From: Lentimicrobiaceae bacterium
Lineage (GTDB): Bacteria; Bacteroidota; Bacteroidia; Bacteroidales; F082
Length of the DNA stretch: 60,711 nt
Reading direction: 5' to 3'
Assembly (NCBI GenBank): GCA_018661505.1
Contig: JABJIE010000043.1
Location: 1 to 60,711, forward strand
Shown: positions 1-8,639 of the stretch, piece after piece
How the letters are laid out: every line of letters starts with the position of its first letter
Numbering within the stretch: position 1 is the stretch's first letter
Translations under genes and position numbers: made by a program
Notes under the pieces: model-generated
What the model was told of the DNA's origin: nothing
The model's input: the letters and a program-made list of their open reading frames with translations, nothing else
Database searches by the model: none

Positions 1-729
1 GTTTGGTCGAATTATAACTTTAAAATCGAAGAACGTATTGAGTTTACTATGGTTATTACCATAAATGAAGTTCAAGGTAGTGATATATTTAAAGGCAGTA
101 TAAACCTTGTCCTACAACGACCTATTTATGGTTCGGATTATAATTCTGTTGTTATTAACCTTGTTGATCAAGATCTTAGATTTGACTTTATTCCCTATCA
201 ATCTATGATATATAGTGATGGAACTTATAGTAGTAACCTTACTTCTATTCTTGCTTATTATGCATACCTTATGTTAGGTTTGGATTTTGATACATACTCC
301 TTGGAAGGAGGTACACAGTTCTACGAGAAGGCAATGGCGGTTGTAACATCTGCTCAAAATTCAAATGAAAAGGGTTGGCAGGCATTTGAAGGACCAAGAA
401 ATAGATATCAACTAATTGAGAACATACTCAACCCAAGTTACAGCGACTTACGTAAATTACTATACGAATATCACCGCAAGGGTTTGGATATAATGTCCAA
501 TGATTTAATAGGCGGACGGGCAGTGGTAGGTAAAAGCCTCAAATATCTTCAAAATGTTTACAATAAACGCTCAGGATTATATTTTTTGCAAGTAATTACC
601 GAAGCTAAAAGAGATGAGATTATTAATATTTTCACAAAGGCTTCTCCAGCTGAGAAAACAGACATGATCAATATTATGAAAGAGGTTGATCCACCTAATG
701 GTAATCGTTACGAAGGTGTAAACAAATAA
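1..729 (+). CDS. porD: Type IX secretion system protein PorD (DUF4835), 3' part
   Basis: The reading frame is open from base 1, so the N-terminus, including any signal peptide, lies outside the window; 242 codons remain. The ATG at 49 is only an internal methionine. The visible part matches the DUF4835/PorD family of the Bacteroidota: the stretch with VLQRPIYGSDY, then a segment rich in aromatic residues around DFIPYQS, and a YEYHRKGLD segment near the C-terminus. PorD is required for assembly of the type IX secretion system in Porphyromonas gingivalis, and its biochemical role is unclear. A strong terminator follows 23 bases after the stop codon. The family call rests on recalled sequence pattern, not on a search. 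Confidence 0.82.
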   Translation, partial: VWSNYNFKIEERIEFTMVITINEVQGSDIFKGSINLVLQRPIYGSDYNSVVINLVDQDLRFDFIPYQSMIYSDGTYSSNLTSILAYYAYLMLGLDFDTYSLEGGTQFYEKAMAVVTSAQNSNEKGWQAFEGPRNRYQLIENILNPSYSDLRKLLYEYHRKGLDIMSNDLIGGRAVVGKSLKYLQNVYNKRSGLYFLQVITEAKRDEIINIFTKASPAEKTDMINIMKEVDPPNGNRYEGVNK

Positions 730-752
730 TTTTCACAAAACATCATAAAAAG

Positions 753-781
753 AGCCCCTCTATAGCTAAAGGGGCTTCTTT
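753..781 (+). terminator. Rho-independent terminator after porD
   Basis: Inverted repeat AGCCCCT (753-759) and AGGGGCT (770-776) with a 10-base loop, followed by a short T-rich tract. It ends the porD transcript. The 227 bases between it and recQ hold no gene that I can see. Confidence 0.8.
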
Positions 782-1008
782 GAACAAAATTATACGTTTT
801 AGCTATGCGCAGTGTCCAGAAGGCCATTTCGTTTAGGTTTTGTTGCTTATATCAGAATAAAACAGATATATACGATTAACTATAAATTAATTCTAATTAT
901 TAAATATTTAGGACTGGGTATACTTATAATAACCCTGTAAACATAAATCAATCTCCAATAAAATGTGTTAAATTAGCTATTCATTAATTCATTGGATAAT
1001 TATTTATA

Positions 1009-2949
1009 ATGAATATTACTGAAGCTAAAAAAGTATTAACAAATTATTGGGGCTTTGTCAAATTTAGACCCATGCAGGAGGATATCATTAATTCCATTCT
1101 GGAGGGTGTAGATACTTTAGCATTGCTACCAACAGGTGGGGGTAAGTCCATCTGTTTTCAGGTACCAGCGCTGGTTATGGAGGGAACATGTGTTATAATT
1201 ACTCCTCTTATAGCTCTTATGAAAGATCAGGTAAGTAATCTAAAAAAGAAAAATATAAAGGCTGCTGCAATATACACTGGAATGCATGCAGATGAGATAG
1301 AAGCCGTATATTCCAATGCTCTTTATGGCAAACTTAAGTTCTTGTATATTTCGCCAGAAAGACTTTCCAATGAAGTTGCAAGAAGTGTTATTAGTAGGAT
1401 GAAGATGAGTGTATTAGCTGTTGATGAAGCTCATTGTGTTTCACAATGGGGATATGATTTTAGACCTTCATATTTAAAAATAGCCGATATCAGAGAACTC
1501 ATTCCAGATATTCCTGTACTTGCTCTTACCGCTACTGCAACTCCAGATGTTGCTAAAGATATTATGGATAAGCTAAATTTCAAGACAACTAATGAAATTA
1601 AAGCAAGCTTTGAAAGGCGAAATCTTTCATATAATATTGTAAGGGAGTTTGACAAAACAGGTGTGCTAATTCGAAAAATAAAAGAAAGCAAGGGAAGTGC
1701 GATTGTTTACGTGAGAAGTAGACGTAAAACAAGAGATTTGGCAGATGTATTAGTGAAGAATGAAATTAGCGCCACCTATTACCATGCAGGGCTAAATGCA
1801 AAAACAAGAGATGTTAGGCAAAAGGAATGGACATTAGGAAGAACTGACGTAATAGTAGCTACCAATGCATTTGGTATGGGCATTGACAAATCTAATGTTA
1901 GGTTAGTAATTCATTATGATTTACCCGATTCAATTGAGTCATATTTTCAGGAAGCAGGAAGGGCTGGAAGAGACCAGCAACAATCCATGGCACTATTATT
2001 ATTTAATAGTGATGATATTAGTAGGTCCAAAGAAATGTTTAAGTCCTCTTTCCCTACTATGCAAACCATAAAAGATGTTTATACCGCATTGGGTAATTTT
2101 TTCCAAATTCCAGAGGGAAGTGGTAAGGATACAGCATATGACTTTGATATTTCATATTTTGCTTCAAATTATGGGTTTGATGTATTGGAAGTATATAATT
2201 CAATTAAGTTTCTTGAGAAAGAGGGGTTTCTGACATATATTCAAGCTGCTGGTCAATTCTCAAAACTTTTTGTTCCAATATCTAAGGAAGAATTGTACAG
2301 GTTTATGGTGGAACATCCTGGTTCAGATAGGCTGTTAAAGGAAATAATGAGATCTTATTCAGGAATATTTAGTGATTATGTTAATATCAATGAATCCCTT
2401 CTTGCAAATAGGGCTGATTTAAAAAAAGATGATGTTGTACAAAAATTAAAATTCTTCAGTAAAAATAAAATCATCAGTTATATCCCAATAAAAACTAAAC
2501 CCCAAATTATCTATGCATATGAAAGGTTGAGTTCAAAACATATAATGCTTTCAGATTCAAATTATAAGAATCAAAAAAATGCTGCAGAGAAAAGACTAAA
2601 TTCCTTATTTGAGTACGTAAATAATGGTATTGATTGTCGGAGTAAAACATTACTTGAATATTTTGGAGAGAAAAAAGTAAGGCGATGTGGCATTTGTGAT
2701 GTTTGTATCTCGGATAACAAATTGGATTTAAATGAAGTAGAGTTTTATGCCATAGAGAATCAGTTAAAGGAAAACTTAAAAATTGACTCAAAACGATTTT
2801 ATGAATTAGTTCCGCTAATCAAAGGTTACCAAGAGGATGACATTATACAGGTTTTAAGATGGCTTATTGATAATAATAGAATAATTAGGCATAAAGATGA
2901 GTCGCTTACATGGCACAGTCAGTTAGATATTGGATTTGATGATGGATAA
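1009..2949 (+). CDS. recQ: ATP-dependent DNA helicase RecQ
   Basis: A 3'-5' superfamily 2 DNA helicase that acts in recombination and restart of stalled forks. Helicase motif I is LPTGGGKS near residues 40-47, motif II is DEAHCVSQWGYDFRP near 139, motif III is ALTATA, and motif VI is QEAGRAGRD. The RecQ-C-terminal region carries the four zinc cysteines near residues 543-570, in DCRSK and RRCGICDVC. At 646 residues it is slightly longer than the E. coli protein, but the last 60 residues do not look like a clear HRDC domain. It appears to be transcribed alone, after the porD terminator. Confidence 0.95.
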   Translation: MNITEAKKVLTNYWGFVKFRPMQEDIINSILEGVDTLALLPTGGGKSICFQVPALVMEGTCVIITPLIALMKDQVSNLKKKNIKAAAIYTGMHADEIEAVYSNALYGKLKFLYISPERLSNEVARSVISRMKMSVLAVDEAHCVSQWGYDFRPSYLKIADIRELIPDIPVLALTATATPDVAKDIMDKLNFKTTNEIKASFERRNLSYNIVREFDKTGVLIRKIKESKGSAIVYVRSRRKTRDLADVLVKNEISATYYHAGLNAKTRDVRQKEWTLGRTDVIVATNAFGMGIDKSNVRLVIHYDLPDSIESYFQEAGRAGRDQQQSMALLLFNSDDISRSKEMFKSSFPTMQTIKDVYTALGNFFQIPEGSGKDTAYDFDISYFASNYGFDVLEVYNSIKFLEKEGFLTYIQAAGQFSKLFVPISKEELYRFMVEHPGSDRLLKEIMRSYSGIFSDYVNINESLLANRADLKKDDVVQKLKFFSKNKIISYIPIKTKPQIIYAYERLSSKHIMLSDSNYKNQKNAAEKRLNSLFEYVNNGIDCRSKTLLEYFGEKKVRRCGICDVCISDNKLDLNEVEFYAIENQLKENLKIDSKRFYELVPLIKGYQEDDIIQVLRWLIDNNRIIRHKDESLTWHSQLDIGFDDG

Positions 2950-3017
2950 CAAATAATTATTTGATAGATTTTCGTTAGATTTGAAGATTATGATTAATCT
3001 AATTCAACCTTAGTACT

Positions 3018-3728
3018 ATGAAAAAACTAATAGTTCTATTCATACTTATTGCACAAATTGCAATTGGACAAGGAGTAAACAGACAAAATGTGGGCTTATC
3101 CATTGGTGCTTCGATGCCCTTATCAGATTTTAGAAAAGATATTTTAAATGATTCCACCTCTGGGTTTGCAAAAACAGGTGTAGCTCTATCCTTTAACTAC
3201 ATGTATAGGCTAACACATAATTTTGGATTGCAATTAATCATTAATTACAGCAGTAATGCCATAGATAATATTAAATATCGTAATGCGTTAGAGGCTCAGC
3301 ATCCTGATTACGGCGTAAGTGTTGAAAGTTCAAGGAATTGGTCTAGTGGTGGACTTTATCTTGGTCCCTATCTTAGACTACCAATTGGTGAGAAACTCTC
3401 ATGGGATATAAGAGCTTTGTTCGGTGCTATGGGTGCTTATTCTCCTAGTATTACCATAAGGACAACCAACAAAGAAAATCCAAACGATAAGGGAGAATAT
3501 TATATGGTTAGCTCCAGAGCCACCAATTTCAGCTATTCAATTGGTACGGGATTTAAATATAGAATAAGATCTAACTATTACCTATTACTTTTTGGAGATT
3601 ATGTAAAGTCCTCGATGGATTTTAAAGATTCATCCGGTTGGGATTGGGATAGTGAACCATATATTAAACCTTTTAGTCGCGAAATTAACTATATCACAAT
3701 TACTGGTGGCATAAGCTATATCTTCTAG
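3018..3728 (+). CDS. Outer-membrane beta-barrel protein (PorT/OmpW-like size), function unknown
   Basis: The 236-residue product starts with a signal peptide (MKKLIVLFILIAQIAIGQ, cleavage near residue 18). Alternating hydrophobic and polar stretches and a C-terminal strand ending in an aromatic (GGISYIF) are typical of a small outer-membrane beta-barrel. The size resembles PorT and other outer-membrane beta-barrel families of the Bacteroidota, but I see no motif that fixes the family. A TAGATTTG -7 element lies at 2976-2983, about 35 bases before the ATG. The gene stands alone between recQ and the HU gene. No function is assigned. Confidence 0.7.
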   Translation: MKKLIVLFILIAQIAIGQGVNRQNVGLSIGASMPLSDFRKDILNDSTSGFAKTGVALSFNYMYRLTHNFGLQLIINYSSNAIDNIKYRNALEAQHPDYGVSVESSRNWSSGGLYLGPYLRLPIGEKLSWDIRALFGAMGAYSPSITIRTTNKENPNDKGEYYMVSSRATNFSYSIGTGFKYRIRSNYYLLLFGDYVKSSMDFKDSSGWDWDSEPYIKPFSREINYITITGGISYIF

Positions 3729-3895
3729 AAATAATATTACTATCAATTATTTATTGTAGAGATAATTTTTATCCTTTTTTTAAATCAAATAATATCTTAT
3801 AGTTTACTTCAAGTTATTTAATCATTAATACCATAAGTATTATAATGCATAATTTGATGGAATATGTATTCACTTGTTTGGGTAGGTTTATTTCC

Positions 3896-3927
3896 AAAAA
3901 AAAAACGCCCTGATTGCTCAGAGCGTT
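3896..3927 (-). terminator. Terminator of the HU gene
   Basis: Inverted repeat AACGCcCTG / CAGaGCGTT (3904-3927) with a 6-base loop. Read on the minus strand it is followed by a run of Ts (the A run at 3896-3903), 20 bases after the HU stop codon. On the plus strand it is also followed by CCTTTTTT, so it could work in both directions. Confidence 0.85.
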
Positions 3928-3947
3928 CCTTTTTTCTTTGCTGATTG

Positions 3948-4220
3948 TTATTTTACTGTATTTGATAAATCAGCGCCAGCTTTAAACTTAACTACTTTCT
4001 TTGCAGCTATGTTTATTTCTTTGCCAGTTTGAGGATTACGTCCTTTGCGAGCAGCTCTTGTAGTAACTGAGAAAGATCCAAATCCAACTAGAGCAACACG
4101 ATCACCATTTCTTAAAGCACTTCCTGTTGCACCGATAAAAGCTTCTAGAGCTTTTTTTGCATCACTTTTGCTGAGTCCAGCTCCTGATGCCATTGCGTCA
4201 ATTAATTCCGCTTTGTTCAT
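3948..4220 (-). CDS. hup: HU family DNA-binding protein
   Basis: A 90-residue nucleoid protein that bends DNA as a dimer. The full family pattern is present: N-terminal MNKAELIDAMA, the beta-arm core VGFGSFSVTTRAARKGRNP, and the conserved TG after GRNPQ. The length is exactly that of canonical HU. It is transcribed alone, with its own promoter (4260-4290) and terminator (3896-3927). Confidence 0.96.
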   Translation of the reverse strand: MNKAELIDAMASGAGLSKSDAKKALEAFIGATGSALRNGDRVALVGFGSFSVTTRAARKGRNPQTGKEINIAAKKVVKFKAGADLSNTVK

Positions 4221-4259
4221 TGTGTAAATGTTTAATTAAAATTAAGGTTGAACTGATAA

Positions 4260-4290
4260 CAAATTTAAAGCATATAAGTGAAAAACCAAA
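4260..4290 (-). promoter_or_regulatory. Bacteroidota-type promoter of the HU gene
   Basis: On the minus strand, TTTG (4290-4287) is followed after 19 bases by TAAATTTG (4267-4260). This matches the -33 TTTG / -7 TAnnTTTG consensus of the Bacteroidota primary sigma factor. The predicted leader to the ATG at 4220 is about 33 bases. Confidence 0.75.
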
Positions 4291-4477
4291 TAGAATAGGG
4301 CTTTTAGAAGGGTTTTGTTAATAAAACAGGTAAATTGTTAATAAAACTGCCGTTTTTTGGTCATTTCTACACAAAAAAATAGCTTTAAATATCTTAAAAG
4401 GCCTGCAATTACTAAGTTTTAGTAGTTTAAGGTGCGTAAAAATGATATGATTTTTAATGTATTTGGATGTAAAGTGG

Positions 4478-5446
4478 TTACAAAAGAGTATAATCTTGAA
4501 TATTTGAGAAGCCTCTCAACAGCTCTTCTATTTTCATTCTGCGCTTTCCCTCAATCTGTATTTCGCATATATTAAGAGTACCCGATGTTGTTGCCACACT
4601 CATATATGTTTTGTCATCTGAAAATATTGTCCCAGGCGTTGCCTCTTGAGGTACCTTTTTTGCAATTTCCACCTTATATATTTTAACACTCATCTCATTT
4701 GATGATAAATTTGATTTAAGGATAGAATGTGCAGCTGGATATGGAGATAGTCCACGAATGAAGTTCCTAATTATATGGGAGGGGTTATGCCAGTTTATTT
4801 TACAATCTTCCTTTGATATTTTATGAGCATTTTTTAAGGTAACATTATTAACCATTTGAGATACCGGTTTTAATGAATTTGTTGAAATCCCTTCAATTGT
4901 ATCTAGAATAACTGAGCAACCTTCTTTCATTAATCTATCATGGAGATCTCCTGCATCATCGTTATCATTAATTTTAACTTTCTTCTGAAGTAATATCTCA
5001 CCCGTATCTATTTTATCATCGATTAAAAAGGTGGTAAGGCCCGTTTCATTTTCTCCATTGATAATTGCATAGTTAATTGGGGCTGCGCCTCTGTATTGGG
5101 GCAATAGAGAAGCATGTAGATTAAAAGTTCCTAAGGTGGGTATATTCCATACTATTTTTGGAAGCATCCTAAATGCAACAACCACCTGTAGATTTGGCTT
5201 TAGATCTTTTAAATCTTGTATAAAAATATCATCTTTAAGATTTGTTGGTTGAAGAATGTTTAAATTCCTTGATTGCGCATAAGCCTTTACAGCAGACATT
5301 TTCATTTTTCTTCCCCTACCAGCCTTTCTATCTGGGGATGTTACAACTCCAACCACATTATAACCTGAATCAATAATTGCTTCCAATTGAGCCACAGCAA
5401 ACTCGGGAGTACCCATAAAAACAATACGCAAGTCTTTTTTGTCCAT
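4478..5446 (-). CDS. fmt: Methionyl-tRNA formyltransferase
   Basis: Transfers a formyl group from 10-formyltetrahydrofolate to the initiator Met-tRNA. The N-terminal hydrolase-like domain carries the start motif RIVFMGTPEFA and the catalytic region NLHASLLPQYRGAAP (Asn and His of the N-H-D triad), followed by the Asp in FLIDDKIDTGEI. The C-terminal OB-like domain includes SKEDCKINW and FIRGLSPYPAAH. At 322 residues the length is typical. It appears to have its own promoter, overlapping the terminator of the upstream TPR gene. Confidence 0.96.
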   Translation of the reverse strand: MDKKDLRIVFMGTPEFAVAQLEAIIDSGYNVVGVVTSPDRKAGRGRKMKMSAVKAYAQSRNLNILQPTNLKDDIFIQDLKDLKPNLQVVVAFRMLPKIVWNIPTLGTFNLHASLLPQYRGAAPINYAIINGENETGLTTFLIDDKIDTGEILLQKKVKINDNDDAGDLHDRLMKEGCSVILDTIEGISTNSLKPVSQMVNNVTLKNAHKISKEDCKINWHNPSHIIRNFIRGLSPYPAAHSILKSNLSSNEMSVKIYKVEIAKKVPQEATPGTIFSDDKTYMSVATTSGTLNICEIQIEGKRRMKIEELLRGFSNIQDYTLL

Positions 5447-5461
5447 GGTAACTCTTTTTTA

Positions 5462-5490
5462 CAAAATTAATAAATATGAAAGGTGGCAAA
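5462..5490 (-). promoter_or_regulatory. Promoter of fmt
   Basis: Minus-strand TAATTTTG (5469-5462) with TTTG (5490-5487) 17 bases upstream. The spacing is slightly short. The -33 part lies inside the terminator of the preceding gene. Confidence 0.5.
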
Positions 5491-5516
5491 AAAAAACCTG
5501 ACATTTATGCCAGGTT
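5486..5516 (-). terminator. Terminator of the TPR membrane protein gene
   Basis: Inverted repeat ACCTG (5496-5500) / CAGGT (5511-5515), with an inner CAT/ATG pairing. On the minus strand it is followed by a run of eight Ts (the A run at 5488-5495). It lies about 25 bases after the stop codon of the gene at 5540-6241. Confidence 0.85.
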
Positions 5517-5539
5517 TTTCTTGAATATTGTTAACCTTA

Positions 5540-6241
5540 CTATTGATTTTTCATAATTTCTTCTACTCTGGAGATATTCTTTTGTACAAAACGGCCTTCA
5601 TTACTTTTGTAGTAATTATCCTTTACTCGGGTATATGTATTTATTGCTTTATCATATTTGCCTTGTAATTCATATACTTGTCCAGCTTTGTATAGAAATA
5701 ATGGTGCAGTAAAATCATTGTCGTCCATGTTTGCTGCCTCCAAATAGTATGCAGCTGCTTTATCCTTATCCCCAAGCTCCATGTAGGCATCCCCAATTGC
5801 ACCAGTAGCCATTGGAGAAACTAGATGATCATCAGCACTAAAGCTTTCCAAATAGTCAATGGCTTGCTCAAAGTCGTTCTTCCTTAAAAATGAAATACCA
5901 GCGTAGTAATTTGCCAGGTTGCCAGGTTTTGTCATACTGTACTCTTTACTAATATCAACAAAGCCTAAACTATTTCCGTCTCCGTAAAGAGCTTTGTCTA
6001 AAGAATCAGATTCAAAGAATAACTGTGCCTGATACATCTGAGCTAATGCTTCCTCTGTCTTTGGTTCAATGTAATATCTATTAAAACCAAAATATCCAAG
6101 AATCGCAACAATTATAATTACAATAACAATTCCTAATACTTTTTGGTTATTAAATATGAATTCTTCAGTTTTACTCAGTGTTTCTCCGATATTTTCTAAT
6201 CTTTGATCACCGGTTATTTCTGTGTGTTTTTTCTTCGCCAT
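5540..6241 (-). CDS. Membrane-anchored tetratricopeptide repeat protein (YfgM-like architecture)
   Basis: A 233-residue protein with a short polar N-terminus, one transmembrane helix at about residues 35-55 (VLGIVIVIIIVAILGYFGF), and a C-terminal part made of TPR-like helices, for example around YYAGISFLRKNDFEQAIDYL and IGDAYMELGDKDKAAAYYL. The architecture resembles YfgM-type proteins, which are anchored in the inner membrane with the TPR part outside the cytoplasm. The partner is unknown. TACTTTTG on the minus strand (6269-6262) gives a possible promoter with a very short leader. Confidence 0.8.
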   Translation of the reverse strand: MAKKKHTEITGDQRLENIGETLSKTEEFIFNNQKVLGIVIVIIIVAILGYFGFNRYYIEPKTEEALAQMYQAQLFFESDSLDKALYGDGNSLGFVDISKEYSMTKPGNLANYYAGISFLRKNDFEQAIDYLESFSADDHLVSPMATGAIGDAYMELGDKDKAAAYYLEAANMDDNDFTAPLFLYKAGQVYELQGKYDKAINTYTRVKDNYYKSNEGRFVQKNISRVEEIMKNQ

Positions 6242-6285
6242 GATTTATAAAATTGAGCATGCAAAAGTAATTTATTCTTTGCAAT

Positions 6286-6317
6286 TTTGAAAACAGAAGC
6301 TATATTTTTTACTTTTG
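6286..6317 (+). promoter_or_regulatory. Promoter of the secreted protein gene at 6359
   Basis: TTTG (6286-6289), 20 bases, TACTTTTG (6310-6317). Predicted leader about 35 bases. A divergent -7 element for the TPR gene lies at 6262-6269 on the other strand. Confidence 0.65.
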
Positions 6318-6358
6318 CCTTACAAATATATGTAATCTTTTGTAAGTAAGGTATTTAT

Positions 6359-7168
6359 ATGTGTAAAATGCATGATTATAAGTCATTTCTTGTTGTTCTA
6401 ACCATTCTTTTTTTTAATATTACAGCTCAGGGTGGATGGATTATTACTGAAGTAAGTAAAGATAATAGTGGAAATAATAATGTTCAAACAACATTTATAC
6501 AGGATAACTTCATAAGACATGAAACTCTGTCATCCATGGCAATTATCGATTTGGACAGTAAAACAATTACCATAATTTTTTCTCAATTTAAAGTTTATTG
6601 GTCGGGAACAATAGAAGACCTTAAAAGGAGTAGTATAGAGGCCTACGATATGCAGATGGAAGAATTCTTAGTTGGATTGACAGATTCATCTGCCAAGGAA
6701 CTTAAAACCATTTATGCTGAAACTCGTCAAAAACTTTTTGATACATCAATTAATAATAGGGTTTCAAATATTGATATCTATAATACAAGAGAATATACAC
6801 GTATCCTTGATTTTAATTGCCTTAAATACAATATTATAGTTGATAATATTCTTAGGGAGTCTGTATGGCATACTGATGAGGTTAAGCCTTATAATGACAT
6901 TAACATTGAAAATATGATATCGTTAATGAACCAGATGGAGTCAATCAGTGGAAATAACTTTTCTCAAACACCTGATTATAGAAGTCTTTTGGCTACCGGC
7001 ATGCTTCTTCGTACCTCAGAGTATCAAGGAGACATTGTTGTTAACGAGAAAGAAGTGACTAATATTAGTGAAGTAGGAATACCATTAAATTTCTTTTATC
7101 CTCCCGATGGATATACTGAAGCTACCTTTTATGAAATACTAAATCTAATGTCTGCATTAGAAAAGTAG
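6359..7168 (+). CDS. Secreted protein of unknown function, possibly DUF4412-like
   Basis: The 269-residue product has a signal peptide (hydrophobic SFLVVLTILFFNITAQ, cleavage around residue 24). The mature part begins GWIITEV and contains NFIRHETLSSMAIIDLDSKTI, a pattern like DUF4412-type periplasmic proteins, which read a sample value and state a linked formula-like segment (MAIIDLDS). This family link is weak and from memory. No metal ligands, cysteines in pairs or catalytic motifs stand out. It sits alone with its own promoter and converges on the hydrolase operon. Confidence 0.6.
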   Translation: MCKMHDYKSFLVVLTILFFNITAQGGWIITEVSKDNSGNNNVQTTFIQDNFIRHETLSSMAIIDLDSKTITIIFSQFKVYWSGTIEDLKRSSIEAYDMQMEEFLVGLTDSSAKELKTIYAETRQKLFDTSINNRVSNIDIYNTREYTRILDFNCLKYNIIVDNILRESVWHTDEVKPYNDINIENMISLMNQMESISGNNFSQTPDYRSLLATGMLLRTSEYQGDIVVNEKEVTNISEVGIPLNFFYPPDGYTEATFYEILNLMSALEK

Positions 7169-7201
7169 ATGGCTTTTTTGGAGTACATCAATATTTAATA
7201 A

Positions 7202-7837
7202 TTACTTTACATAAAAATCCATCATCATCTCGTTACCGATGTAGGCTTCAAAATGATCATCAATACTGACCGGACCAACACCCTCAGGTGTTCCTGTAAA
7301 TATAAGATCTCCGGGCTTCAATGTTACTATTTTTGATGTATAAGCAATGATTTCATTGAATGAGAATATCATATCTTGAGTATTCCCAACTTGTTTGCGT
7401 TTACCATTAATGGATAAGCTGAAACTGATATTATTTGGAGGTGGTAAATCTGTTTTTTTTATGAATTTACTTACTGGTGCCGACTGGTCAAATGCTTTGG
7501 CAATCTCCCATGGATGACCCTTTTTCTTGCATTGATCCTGAATGTCTCTGGCTGTAAAGTCTATTCCAATTCCTATTTCATCGTAATAATTTGACGCGAA
7601 TTTTTCGCTGATAAACTTACCTTTTTTATTAATCTTTAGCACAATTTCCACTTCGTAATGCATATTCTTGGTATGCTCAGGATAGTAAACAGGGTTATTA
7701 TTAAATACTATTGAAGTATCAGGCTTCATGAAGAACATGGGGGTTTTTGGAACAGGATTGTTTAATTCCTTAGCGTGTTCAATATAATTTCTTCCTATGC
7801 AAATAACTTTCATGTCATTAATTTGACTAGAATACAT
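7202..7837 (-). CDS. Fumarylacetoacetate hydrolase family protein
   Basis: A 211-residue FAH-fold enzyme, likely a hydrolase or decarboxylase acting on an acylpyruvate-type substrate with a divalent metal. The metal-ligand region HYEVEIVLKI (two Glu), the Asp in GIGIDFTARDIQ, and the C-terminal IFTGTPEGVGP motif are present. The start at 7837 shares one base with the stop codon of the exonuclease gene (TAATG), which suggests translational coupling. The methionine nine codons later (MKVICIGRNY) aligns with the usual family start and is an alternative. The exact substrate cannot be told. Confidence 0.88.
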   Translation of the reverse strand: MYSSQINDMKVICIGRNYIEHAKELNNPVPKTPMFFMKPDTSIVFNNNPVYYPEHTKNMHYEVEIVLKINKKGKFISEKFASNYYDEIGIGIDFTARDIQDQCKKKGHPWEIAKAFDQSAPVSKFIKKTDLPPPNNISFSLSINGKRKQVGNTQDMIFSFNEIIAYTSKIVTLKPGDLIFTGTPEGVGPVSIDDHFEAYIGNEMMMDFYVK

Positions 7838-8637
7838 TAAATCATTTTCAATTTGATGGTTGTCAGGAGCTTCTTTGTGAATTGTGGAAAATCAGCTTTC
7901 ATCATCCATGAGTAATAAGATGGATCTTTTTTAAAAATATCTACAACGGTTTGACCTTTATATTTACCAAAGTTAAATGTTTCCATCCCTTCTTTATTGT
8001 AAATGATTTGTCCTGATAAGTCAGCATTCTTATTATGCATTGAAAACTCGTGTAATTCCTGCATATCATTCACCACAGGGATAGATTTTTCACCTTGTCT
8101 ATCTGTATATTCTACTTCTGCATACCTATCCAACTGAGATTTTAGTATCTCATAAGTTGCAATGGTATCTGCTTCAGCAGAATGGGCATTATCCAATGTT
8201 TTACCCAAATAGAATTTGTAGGCAGCAGTTAATGTTCTTTGTTCCATTTTCATGAATATATTTTGAACATCTATTAGCTTTCTTTTCTTTATTTCAAAAT
8301 CAATATCTACCCTTAGAAATTCCTCAACAAGTATTGGTATATCATATTTTAAGGAGTTGTATCCAGCAATATCACAACCCTTAAAATATTCATAAATCTC
8401 TTTTGCTTTATGCTTAAAGGTAGGCTTGTCTAATAAATCCTCATTGGTATAGCCGTGAACTTGAGTAGCTTCCTCACTAATGGGGTAGTCTGGATTCAAT
8501 AACCAAGTTTTTGCTTCCTCCATGCCATTTGGACTGATTTTGAGAACACAAATCTCAATAATTCTATCCTTATTGGTGGATAATCCCGTTGCCTCAATAT
8601 CGAAAAAGGCAAGGGGTTTTTTTAGGTTTAGATTCAT
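7837..8637 (-). CDS. DEDD-type 3'-5' exonuclease with C-terminal ExoX-like segment
   Basis: A 266-residue DnaQ-like exonuclease. Motif ExoI is FFDIEATGLS near residue 12 (Asp and Glu), a downstream Asp lies in AGYNSLKYDIPIL, and HSAEADTIAT supplies the catalytic His and Asp of ExoIII. The C-terminal 45 residues (FNFGKYKGQTVVDIFKKDP) resemble the small domain found at the end of ExoX-type proteins. It may act in DNA repair or turnover of nucleic acid ends. Genes on both sides are almost contiguous: 2 bases from the E2 gene and a 1-base overlap with the FAH gene. Confidence 0.88.
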   Translation of the reverse strand: MNLNLKKPLAFFDIEATGLSTNKDRIIEICVLKISPNGMEEAKTWLLNPDYPISEEATQVHGYTNEDLLDKPTFKHKAKEIYEYFKGCDIAGYNSLKYDIPILVEEFLRVDIDFEIKKRKLIDVQNIFMKMEQRTLTAAYKFYLGKTLDNAHSAEADTIATYEILKSQLDRYAEVEYTDRQGEKSIPVVNDMQELHEFSMHNKNADLSGQIIYNKEGMETFNFGKYKGQTVVDIFKKDPSYYSWMMKADFPQFTKKLLTTIKLKMI

Positions 8638-8639
8638 TA

